A stretch of DNA of 64,000 nt from Marinobacter sp. DY40_1A1 (GCF_016597815.1 NZ_VCHA01000005.1:62001-126000), one strand, 5' to 3'; counted from the stretch's first letter, positions 1 through 10,469 are shown. A program made the numbers and translations. The notes: a model not told the origin generated them from the sequence alone.

Positions 1-2072
1 GCAAAGCCATGGTCGTTTCAATGCTGCAGTACGTCAGTCAGGCTTTTAATGATATTGGCAAATTCCGGCCCCGACAGACCGCAAATGCGCTGGACGAAGT
101 TGACCGGGATTCCCTGAGCCTTCTGGAACACTCAGATCTGGAGCAACAGGTAGCGATTGATAACCTGATCAATAAGCTACGAAATCAATATCAGGCTCCC
201 ATCCAGCTTTTGTCTCTGCGGGTGAACCATCTGGTGACGGGAGTAGATCTCTCCGGCAGTCAGATGCCTCTCAGTCCCGAAGTGCTCTGTGGCGGTATTG
301 CGGAGGCTTGTGCTGATCTCGATATCGACATCCGTGCAAAGCTTATTGTTCTCAAGCTGTTTGATCGCCTGCTGGCAGATACGCTTGGCGATTTTTATCA
401 GGAAGCGAACCGCACGCTGGTTTCAGAAGGTGTTCTTCCAGACGTTAAACGTCCACCAGCCCGTTCAGCTGGAGCCAGGTCTGCGACCTCTGCCCCGGTG
501 CCGCCAAGCTCAGTGCAGCAAGGCGCGGGCGCAGGATCGGGTGAAGTCAGCGGCGGCCAGTATTACAGTCATGACCAGATCCAGGGCGGTTCTTCCTATG
601 CAACGTTTTCCGAATTGAGCGCGCTCCTGCATCAGCGAGGTGCATCCCAGACTATGTTTGAGCCGGACAGGGCTGATGAGGCCTACCTGGATACTGATGG
701 CTTGTTGGCTCGCCTCAGCGAGGCGCAGACATCTTTCAGCCAGTGGGAAGGTGGTGAAGTTGCCTCTCTTGATCAGCGGCTTCAGCCGGTGCTCCGGGCG
801 GCTAATGGTCAAAAAGCAAGCATCGGGCAGGTAGACAATGATGTCATCAACCTGGTCTCCATGCTGTTTGATTTCATCCTGGAAGACAGGCAATTGCACC
901 CGGTTATGAAAACGCTTATCGGGCGTTTGCAGATTCCCGTTCTGAAAGTTGCCCTCAGCGACAAGAACTTTTTTAACCGTGGCGGCCACCCGGTAAGGAA
1001 GTTGTTGAACGAACTGGCACTATCCGCCATTGGCTGGACTGAAAAGCGGGCCGGTCAACGCGACCCCCTGCACGAAAAGATCGAGGCAGTTGTGGATCGG
1101 GTGTTGAGTGAGTTCACTAACAATGTGTCACTCTTTGAAGAGCTATTAAAGGATTTTTGCCACTTTACGGACCTTGATCGCCGCCGCCGGGAATTGGTAG
1201 AACAACGTTTGCGCGATGCCGAGGAGGGCAGGGCGCGGCAGGAGCAGGCGTCCCAGGTTGCTGATGCGCTGATTGCAGGGCATACAGCAGGCAGGGATAT
1301 TCCTGAGCCTGTGCTCGAAATGCTCACGGAAGCATGGACAAAATACCTGCAGTGGGTGGTATTGCGGGAAGGAGAAGAAAGCGAGCGCTGGGCAGATGCA
1401 AAAGAGCTGACTGGTCACCTTGTTTGGAGTGTGGATCCTCAACCGGTTGAAAGCTCTACCCGAAGCGACCTGCTTCGCGCAATCCCGGCTATTGTGGATG
1501 ACTTCCGCATGGCGCTTCAGGAAATTTCCTGGGATCCATTTGCAACAGATACCGCAGTTAGGGATCTCGAACTGGCTCACGTGGATGTGTTTCAGCGACT
1601 GGCAACGGCCCCCTTGCGGGCCGCACCTGTGGTGGAAGACGAAGAGCCGTTTGTTGAAGCTTTTGTGGCACCCGAAGCCGGGACTGGACTGTCTGACACC
1701 GGAGCACAGGCTGAAACGAACGAGCAGCAACAACATGTGCTGTCAGAACTCGTGATTGAAGCGCCTGCACAGCAGGCAGTGGAAGAGGTTGCGGCTGAGT
1801 GGTTGAACCGGGCTGACAGTCTTCGTGTTGGCGCCTGGGTTGAGCTGAGCCGCGACGAGACCAAGCTTCGCTGTAAGTTGGCGGCTGTTATCAGGGCCAC
1901 GGGTAAGTATATATTTGTTAATCGCAGCGGTGCCAAGGTGGCGGAGTATCATCGCCAGGAACTGGCCTCTGCAATGGCGGCAGGTGCTGTGTGTATGCTT
2001 GATGATGGGCTTATCTTTGACAGAGCACTGGAATCCATCATCGACAACCTGCGCAATACCCGCAAAGATTGA
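1..2072 (+). CDS. DUF1631 family protein, 5' end cut by the window edge
   Basis: The reading frame is open to the left edge, so the first ATG at 9 is probably internal and some tens of N-terminal residues are missing (family members I recall are around 740-760 residues; 687 are visible from the ATG). The protein is acidic, mostly helical and has no membrane segment. A low-complexity Pro/Ala/Ser/Gly linker lies near residues 145-190. The last 80 residues (around VGAWVELSRDETKL) look like a small beta-rich domain, which is my inference. Older annotations call the family thymidine phosphorylase without basis; function is unknown to me. It ends 72 bases before ampD on the same strand. Confidence 0.75.
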   Translation, partial: KAMVVSMLQYVSQAFNDIGKFRPRQTANALDEVDRDSLSLLEHSDLEQQVAIDNLINKLRNQYQAPIQLLSLRVNHLVTGVDLSGSQMPLSPEVLCGGIAEACADLDIDIRAKLIVLKLFDRLLADTLGDFYQEANRTLVSEGVLPDVKRPPARSAGARSATSAPVPPSSVQQGAGAGSGEVSGGQYYSHDQIQGGSSYATFSELSALLHQRGASQTMFEPDRADEAYLDTDGLLARLSEAQTSFSQWEGGEVASLDQRLQPVLRAANGQKASIGQVDNDVINLVSMLFDFILEDRQLHPVMKTLIGRLQIPVLKVALSDKNFFNRGGHPVRKLLNELALSAIGWTEKRAGQRDPLHEKIEAVVDRVLSEFTNNVSLFEELLKDFCHFTDLDRRRRELVEQRLRDAEEGRARQEQASQVADALIAGHTAGRDIPEPVLEMLTEAWTKYLQWVVLREGEESERWADAKELTGHLVWSVDPQPVESSTRSDLLRAIPAIVDDFRMALQEISWDPFATDTAVRDLELAHVDVFQRLATAPLRAAPVVEDEEPFVEAFVAPEAGTGLSDTGAQAETNEQQQHVLSELVIEAPAQQAVEEVAAEWLNRADSLRVGAWVELSRDETKLRCKLAAVIRATGKYIFVNRSGAKVAEYHRQELASAMAAGAVCMLDDGLIFDRALESIIDNLRNTRKD

Positions 2073-2144
2073 TCCGTGGTAACAGGTGTTACTTTGTGAT
2101 TCAATCAGATCACAGTGTAATGCTCTGATAATAATGGATTCATC

Positions 2145-2771
2145 TTGCCCCATTCAGCCTGCGATCATGTTAGTACGACCATTTGCAGCGAAAACATAGA
2201 GACGCTTCGCGAAACCGGGCGTCTTGAATCTGCTCGCTGGTGCCCTTCGCCGAACTACGGCCCTCGCCCGGAAGGCACCACCATAAGCCTTCTGGTAGTG
2301 CACAATATCAGCTTGCCGCCCGGCGAGTTTGGTGGCACCTATATTGAAGACTTCTTCACCAATTGCCTGGATCCGGATTTGCATCCCTACTTCGCAACAA
2401 TTGCCGGGATGCGCGTGTCAGCTCACGCACTGATTCGCAGGGATGGCAGCCTGGTTCAGTTTGTCAGCCTGTTGGAAAGAGCCTGGCACGCGGGGCGATC
2501 TTGCTTTGAGGGTGTAGAAGAGTGCAACGACTTCTCTATTGGAATTGAGCTTGAAGGCGCAGACGACATTCCTTACACGGCTGAGCAGTATCGGGCGTTG
2601 GCAGAAATCTCGGTAGTGATCGGTTCTGCCTGGCCCGATATAACCAACAACCGCATTACTGGCCACAGTGATATTGCGCCCGGTCGCAAGACAGACCCTG
2701 GGCCTGCATTTGACTGGCAACACTTTCAGGCGTCTCTGCAGGCAGTTCAGACTGGACAAAAACAGTGCTGA
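2145..2771 (+). CDS. ampD: AmpD, 1,6-anhydro-N-acetylmuramyl-L-alanine amidase
   Basis: Cytosolic zinc amidase that splits anhydromuropeptides during cell-wall recycling and so keeps AmpR-type beta-lactamase inducers low. The Amidase_2 fold is evident: WCPSPNYGPRP near residues 32-42, zinc ligands His53 (LLVVHN), His174 (TGHSDIAPGRK) and Asp184 (TDPG), and the conserved Glu in the CNDFSIGIELEG segment. I use TTG at 2145 as the start because no in-frame ATG or GTG lies between the upstream stop (2118) and the conserved region; this gives 208 residues, about 20 more than usual. ampE follows after 25 bases, the classical ampDE arrangement. Confidence 0.93.
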   Translation: MPHSACDHVSTTICSENIETLRETGRLESARWCPSPNYGPRPEGTTISLLVVHNISLPPGEFGGTYIEDFFTNCLDPDLHPYFATIAGMRVSAHALIRRDGSLVQFVSLLERAWHAGRSCFEGVEECNDFSIGIELEGADDIPYTAEQYRALAEISVVIGSAWPDITNNRITGHSDIAPGRKTDPGPAFDWQHFQASLQAVQTGQKQC

Positions 2772-2796
2772 ACTGTCTCCCAAAGGAGCTGTTTAG

Positions 2797-3684
2797 ATGA
2801 TTCTGGTGGTATTTCTCATTGCCTACCTGGTTCGCAGGCGGCTTGATAGCCTGAACGCGATATCCGGGGATGAACTCTGGCGGCGCTGGTTTCGCCAGGG
2901 CACCGTTGTTAAAGCAGGACGCGAATCAAGTATTGGGGCTGGCCTTTTTTTGATCGTCGTACCAGCACTGCTCGCTGCCTTGGGCATATATGCACTGGGG
3001 CTATACGGCTGGCGGCTTGCTGCCTACCCGCTGGAAATTCTGGTGCTTGTGCTACTTATGGGGTCGCCTGGCTGGCGGCAAGTGCTTGAGCCTTATGCGG
3101 AAGCTTGGCGGAAGGGCGACATGCAGGCTGCCTGGCACTTTATACAGGAGCGGCTGCCTGCGAACGAGCGGGGCGCTGCCGCATCACCAGATATCATGCA
3201 CCTTGCCTTATCCAAAGCACTGATGCTGGCAGTTTTTCAGCGTTTCTTCCTTATTGCATTCTGGTATGTGGTGGGAGGCATAGGCCTGGCAATTTTTGTG
3301 CGGGGATTAGTCGCACTGTCTGAGCAGTGGCCGCAGGCAGGCGCCAGGCCATGGTATACCAAAGCATGTGAATGGTTTAGCTGGGTGCCGGTAAGAATGC
3401 TGTCAATAACTTTTGGGATTGCCGGTGACTTGTCGGGCTGGCTGCGTGAATCCAGAGCTGCGATGGCGGGTGTCACGAAAAAGGCGTCAGAGGTGCTCAT
3501 GATTTCCGCCAATGGGTCGTTAACCGGGTATGCGCTTGATCCAGCCCGCTTTTCCCGGATTCACCAGGATGAGTGGGCCAGCTTTGGTGGCCGCAGTTTG
3601 AGTGCGGTGAGGGACCTGCTCAGCCGGAGTATGCTGGTCTGGATTTGCGCACTTGCTTTGCTCGTAATCGCAGGCGTTGTCTGA
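2797..3684 (+). CDS. ampE: AmpE, inner-membrane partner of AmpD
   Basis: Polytopic inner-membrane protein of 295 residues, a little longer than the E. coli homologue of about 284. It opens with a hydrophobic helix followed by a basic RRRLDSLN stretch, has hydrophobic segments near residues 45-95 and 145-175, and ends in a C-terminal helix (LVWICALALLVIAGVV). AmpE is a signalling/regulatory membrane protein in cell-wall recycling whose biochemical role is not settled. A strong AAGGAG lies about 10 bases before the ATG, and the gene sits directly behind ampD, so the two are almost certainly one operon. Confidence 0.9.
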   Translation: MILVVFLIAYLVRRRLDSLNAISGDELWRRWFRQGTVVKAGRESSIGAGLFLIVVPALLAALGIYALGLYGWRLAAYPLEILVLVLLMGSPGWRQVLEPYAEAWRKGDMQAAWHFIQERLPANERGAAASPDIMHLALSKALMLAVFQRFFLIAFWYVVGGIGLAIFVRGLVALSEQWPQAGARPWYTKACEWFSWVPVRMLSITFGIAGDLSGWLRESRAAMAGVTKKASEVLMISANGSLTGYALDPARFSRIHQDEWASFGGRSLSAVRDLLSRSMLVWICALALLVIAGVV

Positions 3685-3786
3685 ATCCTGGTTGGATAAT
3701 AAAAATTACTTAAGTTTCCCCCTGTTTGGGCGATAATAAGAACAGAACATGCATTCATTTGTTTGCATTTCAAAGAGAGGGTCGAT

Positions 3787-5817
3787 GTGAAGCAACTCAT
3801 TAATCCCGCAGTAGCACTGATGAACCGGTTGCCGATGCTGTACAAGTTCAGCCTGATCAGCATCCTGTTCCTCCTCCCGATTGGTGGCTTGTCCTGGCTT
3901 GTGATGACAGAACTCAACCGCTCGGTCGCGACCATGACCCGGGGTGTGGAGGGTCTTGAACAGCTGCGCCAGATCGATCGCCTTGTAGACGCGTCTATTG
4001 ATTATCGGGATTATCGGGCGCCAGCAGTAGCCAAAGATGAAGCTAGTCTCAAAGCTCTTTCTGACAAGATCGCCAGCGAAATAGGCTCTATTCTTGATAG
4101 CCTGACTGCAGAGCCGCGTTCTTTTGATACCTCCGGGGCTTGGGCCGACCAGGTAGAGGCGCTCAAAGCGGAGTGGCAGAGCATTCGTGGGGATGATAAC
4201 TATCAGACCAACTTTGATCCCCAGTTTAAGTATTTTCAGGAATTTGTTCAGAAAGCGCTTGCACTGATTCCCGCCACGATAGAAACGTCAGGCTTGGGCC
4301 AAGGCGCCTCGAGGGAAAACCTGCTCATTCTTGGTCTTATCCGTGAAACTCTTCCAGATGCCCGCAGCGAATTGGGGCGGGCACGTTCCTATGGCCTGTT
4401 CGCTCTTGTTGACGGTCAGTTAGGTTATGCCCTCAGCGAAAATCTGAATGAAATATATGATGCGCTGACTAATCGTAGTTCACTGCTTTCGCCTGCCTTG
4501 ACCCTCGCGGCAGATGCGTCGCCGGCGTTTGCCGCCTCGGCGGGAACTGCATTGAAAGATGTTGATGAAAGTCTTTTGAACGCACGTGAGTTGCTTGAAG
4601 TTAATATTATTGCGCCAATGCGGCTGGAGATGGCATGGCCAGATTATGATTCGCGCATTTCTGCGAAGCTGGGGAGCTATGTTGAGCTAAAAGATGCAGC
4701 GTTTGATGTGGTCGATGCCAATCTGGGAGCCAGGCTGGAGCAAGAGCTAAGCCAGCGTCGCCTCATAGTAGTCGCGCTGATTGTTGTTTTGCTTTTTGTT
4801 GTATATCTCTATGTTGGCTTCTTCATGTCTGTGCGCACTGCCATCAATCGCTTTAGTGAAGCAGCGCGCAAGGTTGCTGCTGGCGACATGACGACCCGGA
4901 TTTCCCTTGATAATCGCGATGAGCTTGGTGAGTTGACGGGTGAGTTCAACAATATGACGGATCGTATGGCTGAACTGATACGCTCTGTAGGCCAGACAAC
5001 ACAGGAAGTTGATCAGCAGGCCACGCGAGTGAAGGACACAGCTGCCGCTAACAGCGAAGCAGTAACGCGTCAGATGGCCGAGAGTGGTCAGATTAATGAG
5101 GCTATGAGCCAGATGGTCGAGGCGGTGAGTGAGGTTACTGAAAGCGCCCACCGGGTTGCAGACAGCGCCACCGCTGCAGAGCAAGATACGGAAACTGGCC
5201 GCGGCGTTGTTTCCGATACCGTTGAAACCATCAACCGTCTTGCGACCGAGATTTCTGGCGCTGTAGATGTGATCAACCGGGTGAGTGAAGACAGCAACAA
5301 CATCAGTCAGGTTTTGGTTGAAATCAAAGCCATCGCTGAGCAGACCAACCTTTTAGCCTTGAACGCTGCCATTGAAGCAGCCCGTGCGGGTGAGCAGGGG
5401 CGTGGGTTTGCGGTGGTTGCAGATGAGGTGCGCTCGCTGTCCCAGCGCACTCATAAGTCGACCGAAGAAATTGAAGGCATGATTTCACGACTTCAGAGTG
5501 GCGTAAAAGATGCCGTAGCGGCCATGACCAATAGCCGTGACGTTACTCAGACAACCGTTCAGAAGTCGGGAGAGGTTACTGAGGCGTTGAGCAGAATTGC
5601 CAAGGGTATTTCGGTGATTGTGGACATGAGCCACCAGATTGCCCAGGCCGCTGAAGAGCAGTCTGCAGTTTCCAAAGATGTGAATGCTAGCGTTGCTCAC
5701 ATTGGCGAGTTGGGTGCATCGACTGCCGCGAACGCTGAAGAGACTCTGGCTTCTTCCCAGGAGATGTCCGATTTGACGGCTTCTTTGCAGAGGCTTGTTG
5801 AGGCGTTTAAGGTTTGA
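3787..5817 (+). CDS. Methyl-accepting chemotaxis protein, large helical sensor
   Basis: Transmembrane chemoreceptor of 676 residues. TM1 lies near residues 20-40, then an unusually large periplasmic helical region of about 280 residues (possibly an HBM-like double four-helix bundle; inference), TM2 near 327-348, a HAMP domain near 350-402, and a long coiled-coil signalling domain. The kinase-contact hairpin is clear around 511-550 ([20 protein letters not shown]). No C-terminal CheR-docking pentapeptide is present; the protein ends EAFKV. GTG at 3787, preceded by AGAGAGG at suitable spacing, is a better start than the upstream in-frame TTG at 3763. The ligand cannot be told from sequence. The gene stands alone, with no che genes nearby. 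Confidence 0.92.
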   Translation: MKQLINPAVALMNRLPMLYKFSLISILFLLPIGGLSWLVMTELNRSVATMTRGVEGLEQLRQIDRLVDASIDYRDYRAPAVAKDEASLKALSDKIASEIGSILDSLTAEPRSFDTSGAWADQVEALKAEWQSIRGDDNYQTNFDPQFKYFQEFVQKALALIPATIETSGLGQGASRENLLILGLIRETLPDARSELGRARSYGLFALVDGQLGYALSENLNEIYDALTNRSSLLSPALTLAADASPAFAASAGTALKDVDESLLNARELLEVNIIAPMRLEMAWPDYDSRISAKLGSYVELKDAAFDVVDANLGARLEQELSQRRLIVVALIVVLLFVVYLYVGFFMSVRTAINRFSEAARKVAAGDMTTRISLDNRDELGELTGEFNNMTDRMAELIRSVGQTTQEVDQQATRVKDTAAANSEAVTRQMAESGQINEAMSQMVEAVSEVTESAHRVADSATAAEQDTETGRGVVSDTVETINRLATEISGAVDVINRVSEDSNNISQVLVEIKAIAEQTNLLALNAAIEAARAGEQGRGFAVVADEVRSLSQRTHKSTEEIEGMISRLQSGVKDAVAAMTNSRDVTQTTVQKSGEVTEALSRIAKGISVIVDMSHQIAQAAEEQSAVSKDVNASVAHIGELGASTAANAEETLASSQEMSDLTASLQRLVEAFKV

Positions 5818-5845
5818 GTTTTTAAGACGGCAAGGTGATCAGACG

Positions 5846-5954
5846 GTCAGGCAGCGTCATCCACCTCAGAAACACGCTGTGAATACATCCTTTTACGCTT
5901 GGCTCCGCCATCCATGGCTACGCACAGTTTCTGAGGTGGATGACGCTGCCTGAC
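5846..5954. repeat. Large palindromic element, copy A
   Basis: Perfect 28-bp inverted repeat (5846-5873 and 5927-5954) around a 53-base loop (5874-5926). The loop matches two other places in the window (copies B and C), but the arms do not match theirs. Shared loop landmarks are GAATACATCC, CGCTTGGCTCCG and CCATCCATGGC. It fills the space between the convergent chemoreceptor and cobalamin adenosyltransferase genes, so it could also terminate transcription both ways, though no T-run follows it. Confidence 0.88.
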
Positions 5955-5993
5955 CTGATGTTGGAGCAAGCCGTCTCGCAGTTATAAAGGGTA

Positions 5994-6551
5994 TTACATA
6001 CCTGACTTCTTCTGATCCCACAGAATCTCTTCAGCGCCTTCCCGGCGCGCTAACACCCTTGAAGCTACGAATAACAGGTCTGATAAACGGTTCAGGTACT
6101 GGCGTCCCAGAGGGTTGATTGAATCCTCATGGCTGAGGGCTACCACTACACGCTCCGCACGGCGGCAAACGGCGCGGGCCAGGTGACACTGGGCCGCAGC
6201 CGGGCTTCCGCCTGGCAGGATGAAGTTTTTCAGAGGCGGCAAGGGCTCGTTCATTTCATCCAGCAGATTTTCCAGCCAGCTAATATGATCTTCAGTAATC
6301 GCCTTGCTTCCGGGAATCGCAAACTCACCACCCAAATCAAACAGGTGATGCTGAATGCGGCGCATGGATTCCAGCATGTCATCATCACTGTCCAGGGTTT
6401 CGATCAACAGGCCGATATGGCAGTTCAACTCATCGGCCATGCCCATTGCCTCAACACGCTGAGCGTTTTTGGCAATACGATTACCATCGGCCAGGCCGGT
6501 GGTGCCATCGTCACCTGTGCGGGTGTAAATCTTGGAAAGGCGGTTGCCCAT
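5994..6551 (-). CDS. PduO-type ATP:cob(I)alamin adenosyltransferase
   Basis: Makes adenosylcobalamin by transferring the adenosyl group of ATP to cob(I)alamin in the cytosol. The 185-residue length and landmarks match the PduO/MMAB class rather than CobA/BtuR: the N-terminal ATP-binding YTRTGDDGTTGL, the helix around AMGMADELNCHIGL, and the C-terminal CRRAERVVVALS followed by YLNRLSDLLFVASR. A good AGGAG precedes the ATG. No other cobalamin genes are in the window. It lies 40 bases downstream of panE on the same strand and may be read through from valS-panE. Confidence 0.92.
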   Translation of the reverse strand: MGNRLSKIYTRTGDDGTTGLADGNRIAKNAQRVEAMGMADELNCHIGLLIETLDSDDDMLESMRRIQHHLFDLGGEFAIPGSKAITEDHISWLENLLDEMNEPLPPLKNFILPGGSPAAAQCHLARAVCRRAERVVVALSHEDSINPLGRQYLNRLSDLLFVASRVLARREGAEEILWDQKKSGM

Positions 6552-6591
6552 GATGTTGCTCCTGGTAGTTTAAGCTGATTGGTTAAAAGCC

Positions 6592-7614
6592 TTATAGACC
6601 TTGTACTCGTTCGGTCAGCATTTGGTTTACCGGCGTGGCAATGCTATGGCACCTTCCGCATTGCACTAGATAGCCGTTGATATAGTCAATCTCTGTTTTA
6701 CGACCCGCTAAAACATCCGCGCGCATGGAAGACGTATTGCTGGCGGTGTTTCTCGCCACAGTTTCTATACGCTCCCGAAGAACCTCCGGCGCAATGGCTT
6801 CTGAGGTCTCAGCTTCCAACAAAACAGATATCTCCGAGCAAAGCTCATCAATGTTCTGCTGATAAAGAGGTGAGTTCAGAATGTCTCCGTTAGGGCAGTC
6901 GAGCAGGGCTGTAAACGGATTTATCCCGGCATTCACTATCAGCTTCTGCCAAAGCCGCTGCAGAATGTTCTCCTCAGCATGAACCCGCAAGCCGGTTTCA
7001 GCTAGTTGCTGAACAACACTCGCGGTGTGGTCAGCGGCACTAGCCGTAAGCGCGCCCACCCAGGTATCTCCTGCTCCGGCGTGAACCAGTACTTCAGGGG
7101 AAGGGCGGTTCGCGCCTTCGGTAGTGCTGGCCGCCAAAATCGGCCGCTCCGGCCAGCGTTCGGCCACTTCCTGTTGGCTACCCAAACCGTTCTGAAACAA
7201 AACAACCGGCGTGTTTTCCGGAAAACGAGGGAGCCACTCTTCTAGCGCCGAAAACGTATCTCCGGCTTTCGTTGTCACAAGCAGAAGCCCCACGTTCTCA
7301 GGGGACTGAATCCATGGAAGGCTAACTTTGTCGCGGGCTTCACCAGAGTCCGGCGAAGCCGTCAGGCGGGGCTTTCCGAAACCTTGTGGAGCCATGGATG
7401 GCGGAACAGAGCGTACAAGGACGTATTCACAGCGTGTTTCGGAAAGCCCCGCCTGAAGGCTTACGCTTCTCCCAAGCCGATAAGCGTGCTCAGGCCGAGG
7501 CAAGAAACCACAAAGAGCAGAAGGCAAAAGGGCGGCCCAAAGCCGCCCCAAAGAACCCGCTCCAAGAATGGCGATCACCCCGCCACCCCCGGAACGCTTA
7601 CCCGCAGACACCAT
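6592..7614 (-). CDS. panE: 2-dehydropantoate 2-reductase (PanE/ApbA) carrying an inserted palindrome
   Basis: NADPH-dependent reductase of ketopantoate to pantoate in pantothenate/CoA synthesis. The N-terminal nucleotide-binding loop ILGAGSLGRLW, the KAGDT segment, the catalytic Lys in LWQKLIVNAGINPF and the C-terminal EIDYINGYLV are all present. The protein is 340 residues against a usual 290-310. The excess lies at about residues 53-85, exactly where palindromic element copy B sits in frame; this stretch reads as low-conservation filler (RCEYVLVRSVPPSMAPQGF). The ATG at 7614 lies 2 bases after the valS stop; a GTG at codon 13 (giving MIAILGAG) is an alternative start. Activity with the insert is unknown. 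Confidence 0.88.
   Translation of the reverse strand: MVSAGKRSGGGGVIAILGAGSLGRLWAALLPSALCGFLPRPEHAYRLGRSVSLQAGLSETRCEYVLVRSVPPSMAPQGFGKPRLTASPDSGEARDKVSLPWIQSPENVGLLLVTTKAGDTFSALEEWLPRFPENTPVVLFQNGLGSQQEVAERWPERPILAASTTEGANRPSPEVLVHAGAGDTWVGALTASAADHTASVVQQLAETGLRVHAEENILQRLWQKLIVNAGINPFTALLDCPNGDILNSPLYQQNIDELCSEISVLLEAETSEAIAPEVLRERIETVARNTASNTSSMRADVLAGRKTEIDYINGYLVQCGRCHSIATPVNQMLTERVQGL
7362..7456 (-). repeat. Palindromic element, copy B, inside panE
   Basis: 21-bp perfect inverted repeat (7362-7382 and 7436-7456) around a 53-base loop (7383-7435). The loop, read on the minus strand, matches the loop of copy A at 44 of 53 positions by my hand count. The arms are unrelated to those of copies A and C. 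It lies wholly inside the panE reading frame without a stop or frameshift. Confidence 0.88.
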
Positions 7615-7616
7615 GC

Positions 7617-10469
7617 CTACATGGCCTCAATATCTGCACGCTGCTGCTGCAATCGGCCCAGATTACCCTGAACCTCAGCCAGCTTCTCCTGCTCCTTGGC
7701 AACCACTTCCGCAGGCGCCTTCGCAGTAAACTTCTCATTGTTCAGCTTACCCTCAAGGCGTCCAATCTCCTTCTGCAAACGCTCAAGCTCCTTATCCAGA
7801 CGCTTCAGCTCCGCATCCTTATCGATCAGCCCAGCCATAGGCACCAACACTTCCATATCGCCAACCAACTGAGTGGCACTCATGGGTGCTTTATCGCCTT
7901 CAAACCATTCAAGACTTTCCAGCTTGGCCAAAGAACTCAAGAACTGGCGATTCTCATTCATCCGACGTTGACCTTCGGCGCTGTTGCCACGGAACAGAAC
8001 CGGAATCTTCTTCGCCGGGGAAATATTCATCTCGCCGCGAATATTGCGCACCGCCACAATTACACCCTTCAGCCATTCAATGTCTTCGACGGCTTTAGCA
8101 TCGTGCTTGCTGGCGTCCACCTGCGGGAATGGCTGCAACATGATGCTGTCACCGGATTTTCCAGCCAGCGGTGCAATGCGCTGCCAGATTTCTTCCGTGA
8201 TAAACGGCATGATCGGGTGCGCCAGACGCAGAACGGTTTCCAGCACGCGAACCAGGGTGCGGCGTGTGCCGCGCTTCGCCTCAACACTGCCGGTGTCGTC
8301 GCTCAGGCAAGGCTTGGAAAGCTCCAGGTACCAGTCGCAGTATTCGTTCCAGATGAACTCATACAGAGCGTGAGAGGCCAGATCGAAACGGTACTGATCC
8401 AGATGGCGGGTCACGTCCTGCTCGCACTGCTGCAGGGCACTGATAATCCAGCGATCCGCCAGAGACAGTTCTACCGGCTCACCATTTACGCCGCAGTCTT
8501 CGCCTTCCACGTTCATTAACACGTAACGGGCAGCGTTCCACAGCTTGTTGCAAAAGTTACGGTAACCTTCCAGTCGCTTCATATCCCAGTTGATGTCACG
8601 ACCGGTAGTGGCCATGGCTGCCAGAGTGAAGCGCAGGGCATCGGTACCGTGGGCAGAAATACCTTCCGGGAATTCCTTTTCAGTCTGCTTGGCAATTTTC
8701 TTCGCCAGCTTGGGTTGCATCATGTTGCCGGTGCGCTTTTCCAGCAGTGGGGCAAGATCAATGCCGTCAATCATGTCCAGCGGGTCAATGACGTTGCCCT
8801 TGGATTTGGACATCTTGTCGCCGTGCTCGTCGCGGATCAGACCGGTCACATAAACGGTTTTGAAGGGAACCTGCGGGGTGCCGTCTTCATTTTTCATGAA
8901 GTGCATGGTCATCATGATCATCCGGGCGACCCAGAAGAAGATGATGTCAAAACCGGTCACCAGTACATCGGTAGGGTGGAAGGTCTTCAGGCGCTCAGTG
9001 ATTTCCGGCCAGCCCAGAGTGCCGAAGGTCCACAGGGCAGAGCTGAACCAGGTGTCCAGAACATCGTCGTCCTGCTTTAGGGCGAAGTCGGCTGCCAGGT
9101 TGTGCTTCTGGCGTACCTCATCTTCACTGCGACCTACATAAATATTGCCTTCGGCGTCGTACCAGGCTGGAATGCGGTGGCCCCACCAGAGCTGGCGGGA
9201 AATGCACCAATCCTGAATGTCGCGCATCCAGGAGAAGTACATGTTCTCGTATTGCTTTGGCACAAACTGAATGCGACCGTCTTCGACCGCCTCAATGGCA
9301 GGCTCGGCCAGTTTTTTCGCATCGGCAAACCACTGGTCGGTCAGCATCGGCTCAATAACCAGTCCGGAGCGGTCGCCACGGGGAACGCTCAGTACGTGGT
9401 CTTCGATTTTCTGAACCAGGCCGGCGGCTTCCATATCGGCTACGATCTGCTTGCGGGCGTCTTCCCGGGTCAGGCCGGCGTAGGCGGCGGGCAGGCTGGC
9501 GTCGAGTTCGGTGTTCTCTGTGCCGTCACTGTTGAATACTTCTGCCTGCTCACGGATGTCCGCATCCTGAGTCAGCACGTTCATCATCGGCAGGTTGTTG
9601 CGTTTGCCTACGGCATAGTCGTTAAAGTCGTGTGCTGGCGTAATCTTCACGCAGCCGGAACCTTTCTCGGGGTCGGCGTGGTGGTCGGCAATCACCGGTA
9701 TGCGGCGGTTTACCAGTGGCAGCATCACGAATTTGCCAATCAGGTGCTGGTAACGCTCGTCGTCCGGATGAACGGCTACGGCTGTATCTCCCAGCATGGT
9801 TTCCGGGCGGGTAGTGGCGACGACCAGATAGTCTTTGCCATCCTGAGTGGTGGCGCCGTCGGCCAGTGGGTAGCGCAGATGCCAGAAAAAGCCTTTCTCT
9901 TCCTTGTTCTCAACTTCCAGGTCGGAAATAGCGGTGTGCAGCTTCGGGTCCCAGTTCACCAATCGTTTGCCGCGGTATACCAGGCCGTCTTCGTACAGGC
10001 GAATAAATACTTCCTGTACGGCTTTGTAAAAGCCGTCGTCCATGGTGAAGCGTTCGGTATCCCAATCAACGGAGTTACCTAACCGGCGCATCTGGCCGGT
10101 AATAGTGCCGCCAGATTCTTCCTTCCATTCCCAGATGCGCTTGATGAAGTCTTCCCGGCCAAGGTCGTGGCGGGTTTTGCCCTCTTCCGCCGCCAGCTTG
10201 CGCTCAACCACCATTTGCGTGGCGATACCTGCGTGGTCACTGCCCACTTGCCACAGGGTGTTGTGGCCCTGCATGCGCTTGTAGCGAGTGAGGGTGTCCA
10301 TGATGGTGTGCTGGAAGGCATGGCCCATGTGCAGGCTGCCGGTCACATTGGGTGGCGGAATCGCAATGCTGTATGCCTGACCTTCGCCGCTGGGGCGGAA
10401 GTAGCCTTTGGATTCCCAGTTTTCGTACCACTGGCGCTCAATGTTTTCTGGCTGGTAGGTTTTTTCCAT
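7617..10469 (-). CDS. valS: Valyl-tRNA synthetase
   Basis: Class I aminoacyl-tRNA synthetase charging tRNA-Val, with an editing domain against mischarged Thr. The full 950-residue length is typical. The HIGH signature appears as HMGH at residues 47-50 ([13 protein letters not shown]), the KMSKS loop is at about residues 551-555, and the editing region with [15 protein letters not shown] lies near 220. The C-terminal 70 residues form the tRNA-binding coiled coil ([19 protein letters not shown]). First gene of a probable minus-strand run valS-panE-adenosyltransferase. Confidence 0.97.
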   Translation of the reverse strand: MEKTYQPENIERQWYENWESKGYFRPSGEGQAYSIAIPPPNVTGSLHMGHAFQHTIMDTLTRYKRMQGHNTLWQVGSDHAGIATQMVVERKLAAEEGKTRHDLGREDFIKRIWEWKEESGGTITGQMRRLGNSVDWDTERFTMDDGFYKAVQEVFIRLYEDGLVYRGKRLVNWDPKLHTAISDLEVENKEEKGFFWHLRYPLADGATTQDGKDYLVVATTRPETMLGDTAVAVHPDDERYQHLIGKFVMLPLVNRRIPVIADHHADPEKGSGCVKITPAHDFNDYAVGKRNNLPMMNVLTQDADIREQAEVFNSDGTENTELDASLPAAYAGLTREDARKQIVADMEAAGLVQKIEDHVLSVPRGDRSGLVIEPMLTDQWFADAKKLAEPAIEAVEDGRIQFVPKQYENMYFSWMRDIQDWCISRQLWWGHRIPAWYDAEGNIYVGRSEDEVRQKHNLAADFALKQDDDVLDTWFSSALWTFGTLGWPEITERLKTFHPTDVLVTGFDIIFFWVARMIMMTMHFMKNEDGTPQVPFKTVYVTGLIRDEHGDKMSKSKGNVIDPLDMIDGIDLAPLLEKRTGNMMQPKLAKKIAKQTEKEFPEGISAHGTDALRFTLAAMATTGRDINWDMKRLEGYRNFCNKLWNAARYVLMNVEGEDCGVNGEPVELSLADRWIISALQQCEQDVTRHLDQYRFDLASHALYEFIWNEYCDWYLELSKPCLSDDTGSVEAKRGTRRTLVRVLETVLRLAHPIMPFITEEIWQRIAPLAGKSGDSIMLQPFPQVDASKHDAKAVEDIEWLKGVIVAVRNIRGEMNISPAKKIPVLFRGNSAEGQRRMNENRQFLSSLAKLESLEWFEGDKAPMSATQLVGDMEVLVPMAGLIDKDAELKRLDKELERLQKEIGRLEGKLNNEKFTAKAPAEVVAKEQEKLAEVQGNLGRLQQQRADIEAM

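Noticed and set aside
2095..2114. TGTGAT-N8-ATCACA upstream of ampD as a CRP/Vfr site
   Set aside because: The spacer is four bases too long for CRP-family binding; it may be a chance palindrome.
9102..10082. Long open frame on the plus strand (326 codons)
   Set aside because: Antisense to valS, no ribosome site, composition typical of the complement of a GC-biased gene; valS is unambiguous.
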